This document shows positions 62,074 to 64,000 of a stretch of DNA of 64,000 nt, in pieces. The position numbers and the translations under genes were made by a program. The stretch lies in the NCBI GenBank assembly GCA_028277985.1, contig JANQFG010000135.1, positions 1-64,000 on the forward strand, given 5' to 3'. Numbering within the stretch: the first letter of the stretch is position 1; every line of letters begins with the position of its first letter. Below the pieces are notes generated by a model that did not search any database, was not told where the DNA came from, and saw nothing but the letters and a program-made list of their open reading frames with translations. The DNA is from a bacterium (GTDB lineage: Bacteria; Desulfobacterota; DSWW01).

Positions 62074-63402
62074 ATGTTTGACAACCTATCCGACAAGCTT
62101 TCCCTGGTCTTCAAGAAGGTTCGGGGACACGGAAAGCTCAATGAAAAGAACATCCAAGAGGCTCTCCGGGAGGTAAGGATGGCCCTTTTGGAGGCGGATG
62201 TCAACTACAAGGTTGTCAAGGATTTCGCAGGCGCCGTCAAGGCTCGGGCCAACGGCAAGGAGGTGATGGAGAGTCTCACTCCCGGGCAGCAATTCGTGAA
62301 GATCGTTCACGAAGAGCTGATCCAGACCATGGGCTCCGACAAGGCCGATCTGGACCTGAAGGGGAAGAGCCCGGCGAGCCTCGTCCTGATCGGCCTCCAG
62401 GGTTCAGGAAAGACGACCACCGCGGCAAAGCTCGCGGTCTGGCTGCGAACGGCGAAGCGTCACCCTTATCTCGTACCGGCGGACGTGTACCGGCCCGCGG
62501 CCATCGAGCAGCTCACCCGGCTCGGGGACCAGATCCAGGTGCCGGTCTACCCGTCCCGCACCGATCAGGACCCGGTGGACATTTGCCGGGAGGCCATGGA
62601 AGAGGCCCGCGCACAGGGAAGAGATACACTCATCATCGATACGGCCGGAAGGCTGCACATCGATGAGGAGTTGATGGACGAGCTCCGCAGGATCCGCGAG
62701 GCGATCGAGCCTTCGGAGGTTCTGCTGGTCGCGGACTCCATGACGGGCCAGGACGCCGTCAATGTGGCTGCCAGCTTCAACGAGTCGATGGATATCGACG
62801 GCGTGGTGCTCACGAAGCTCGACGGAGACGCCAGGGGCGGTGCAGCCCTGTCCATACGGTCCGTGACCGGAAAACCGATCAAGTTCGTCGGTATGGGGGA
62901 AAAGACGAGCGCTCTGGAGCCCTTCTACCCGGACCGAATGGCCAACCGGATTCTGGGCATGGGCGATGTCCTCTCGCTGATCGAGAAGGCAGAGGCCTCG
63001 ATCGACGAAAAGAAGGCGAAGGAGCTGGAGGAGAAGCTCCGCAAGGATGCATTCACCCTGGAGGATTTTCAGGACCAGTTGCAGCAGGTTCGACAGATGG
63101 GATCTCTGGACGAGCTGGTTTCGATGATTCCCGGGTTCAACAAGATCAAGAAGATGTCGGGCGCCCAGCCGAATGAGAAGGAGCTGGTCAAGATCGAGGC
63201 GATCATCAACTCCATGACCCTCAAGGAGAGGCGTGACCACACGATCCTGAACGGAAGCCGCAGAAAACGAATCGCCAAGGGAAGCGGCACCTCGGTCCAG
63301 GACGTGAACCGTCTCCTCAAGCAGTACGTTCAGGCCAGGCAGATGATGAAGAAGATTCAGAAGATGGGACCGCGCGGACTGGGAAAACTGTTCATGCAGT
63401 AG
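62074..63402 (+). CDS. ffh: Signal recognition particle protein Ffh (SRP54)
   Basis: GTPase that, with 4.5S RNA, delivers nascent membrane proteins to FtsY. The 442 residues comprise the N domain, the G domain with GLQGSGKTTTAAKLA (near 109), DTAGR and TKLDGDARGGAAL, and the methionine-rich M domain (about 300-442; MGSLDELVSMIPGFNK, then KRIAKGSGTSVQDVNRLLKQ and MMKKIQKMGPRGLGKL). First gene of the conserved ffh-rpsP-khpA cluster; rpsP follows after 24 bases. Confidence 0.97.
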   Translation: MFDNLSDKLSLVFKKVRGHGKLNEKNIQEALREVRMALLEADVNYKVVKDFAGAVKARANGKEVMESLTPGQQFVKIVHEELIQTMGSDKADLDLKGKSPASLVLIGLQGSGKTTTAAKLAVWLRTAKRHPYLVPADVYRPAAIEQLTRLGDQIQVPVYPSRTDQDPVDICREAMEEARAQGRDTLIIDTAGRLHIDEELMDELRRIREAIEPSEVLLVADSMTGQDAVNVAASFNESMDIDGVVLTKLDGDARGGAALSIRSVTGKPIKFVGMGEKTSALEPFYPDRMANRILGMGDVLSLIEKAEASIDEKKAKELEEKLRKDAFTLEDFQDQLQQVRQMGSLDELVSMIPGFNKIKKMSGAQPNEKELVKIEAIINSMTLKERRDHTILNGSRRKRIAKGSGTSVQDVNRLLKQYVQARQMMKKIQKMGPRGLGKLFMQ

Positions 63403-63426
63403 GCAGAGTAAAGGAGGAACCAGAGT

Positions 63427-63690
63427 ATGGCCGTCAGGATTCGCTTGCAGAGAAGGGGAACGCACAAGAGACCCTTCTATCACATCGTGGTCGCAGACCG
63501 TCGAGCCCCCCGGGACGGTAGGTTCATCGAAAAGGTGGGAACCTACAACCCGTTGGCGGAGCCGGCGGAGATCACGCTCAAGACGGATCGCTATGATCAA
63601 TGGCTTGAGAAAGGGGCCTTACCCTCAGACGCCGTAGCCGATCTGGTACGTCGGTTTCGGAAATCGATGCAGGTTGAAAGCCAGCCTTGA
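63427..63690 (+). CDS. rpsP: 30S ribosomal protein S16
   Basis: Small-subunit assembly protein, 87 residues: AVRIRLQRRGTHKRPFYHIV, ADRRAPRDGRFIEKVGTYNP and the C-terminal YDQWLEKGALPSDAVADLVR are diagnostic. AAAGGAGGA lies 8 bases before the ATG. The 104 bases to the next gene show no clear terminator. Confidence 0.97.
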   Translation: MAVRIRLQRRGTHKRPFYHIVVADRRAPRDGRFIEKVGTYNPLAEPAEITLKTDRYDQWLEKGALPSDAVADLVRRFRKSMQVESQP

Positions 63691-63794
63691 ATTGCGCAGA
63701 ACGTTCGTTGAACGGGGGGAGCGGATAGCTCTAGAGACTCGTAGGATGGCCAGGTGAGAACCCTGCTAAATCGAGAGAGAGGAGTGACCAAGCT

Positions 63795-64000
63795 ATGACG
63801 GCTCCAGGATCTACAGACAACATGAAGGATCTGATCGAGTACATCGCGAAGGCACTGGTGGACGCGCCGGACCAGGTCAAGGTCAGCGAGGTCGAGGGCG
63901 AGAAGACTTCGGTCATCGAGCTCACCGTCGCCAAGGAAGACCTGGGAAAGGTGATCGGCAAGCAGGGCCGTACGGCTCGTGCGATTCGAACCATCCTGAG
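63795..64000 (+). CDS. khpA: KH-domain RNA-binding protein KhpA (partial, runs off the window)
   Basis: Small single-KH RNA-binding protein commonly found between rpsP and rimM. The visible 68 residues read KDLIEYIAKALVDAPDQVKV and then the KH signature with GKVIGKQGRTARAIRTIL (G-K-Q-G loop). ATG at 63795 with GAGGAG about 10 bases upstream; an internal ATG at 63822 matches the shorter start of many relatives. The 3' end is outside the window. Confidence 0.9.
   Translation, partial: MTAPGSTDNMKDLIEYIAKALVDAPDQVKVSEVEGEKTSVIELTVAKEDLGKVIGKQGRTARAIRTIL

Overview
The window reads as a chromosomal segment of a G+C-rich, Gram-negative, probably anaerobic bacterium, most likely of the Desulfobacterota (Deltaproteobacteria) or a close relative. 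This rests on a complete Tol-Pal envelope system, an OmpA-family porin, a diaphorase (HoxEFU-like) flavoprotein module, a sigma-54-type response regulator and promoter, and the fused PurS-PurL/large PurQ pair. The assignment is inference; no rRNA gene is present. There is no phage, integrase, CRISPR array or intact transposase. Most of the window is housekeeping or envelope DNA with small interspersed repeats.

Layout. 1-7.5 kb: isoprenoid isomerase (idi) convergent with a GalT-like uridylyltransferase, a secreted HExxH peptidase, a 59-residue zinc-ribbon/rubredoxin-like protein, tRNA-Ser(GCT) with a terminator, a sirtuin, then a putative sigma-54-driven pair (FHA/coiled-coil protein plus zinc-finger/TPR membrane protein) and a cupin. 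7.5-20.6 kb: an exopolysaccharide control operon (small membrane protein, BY-kinase, CpsB-type phosphatase), secreted and Cys-rich unknowns, a FlgM-like anti-sigma factor, a double-OmpA-domain porin, FlhG, and an operon of mannosyl-3-phosphoglycerate phosphatase, histidine kinase and NtrC-type regulator. 20.6-31.5 kb: a repeat palindrome, a DJ-1 protein, an ADP-forming acyl-CoA synthetase alpha subunit behind a HoxE-HoxF-HoxU module, then panE, purL and purQ. 31.5-42.5 kb: an oligopeptide ABC transporter operon with four ATPase domains (one fused and one split pair), an embedded RmlD-like reductase and a lipoprotein with two VOC domains. 42.7-48.2 kb: a membrane histidine kinase, a PHP phosphoesterase and two paralogous secreted repeat proteins. 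48.2-62 kb (minus strand): tolQ-tolR-tolA-tolB-pal-cpoB, PBP1A, Hsp20, Lon, a TPR lipoprotein and a phosphoglycerate mutase. 62-64 kb: ffh, rpsP and the start of a KH-domain gene.

The most striking object is the cofactor-independent phosphoglycerate mutase at 48214-49806. It is a single 530-residue frame in which the normal order of the enzyme is circularly permuted: the C-terminal metal-binding half comes first, a Gly/Ser-rich linker joins the ancestral C-terminus to the ancestral N-terminus, and the phospho-serine motif lies in the second half.

The second theme is a set of short degenerate tandem repeats (a GGGATCA-type heptad and an AAAGGTG/AAAGGGC-type heptad) found only at gene boundaries. 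They abut or supply the start region of at least four genes (the peptidase, the peptide-binding lipoprotein, the RmlD-like reductase and tolB) and they split the tol cluster. Other notable items are Lon with a histone-H1-like tail, a PBP1A whose basic N-terminal frame has no ordinary start codon, and the exported VOC lipoprotein.
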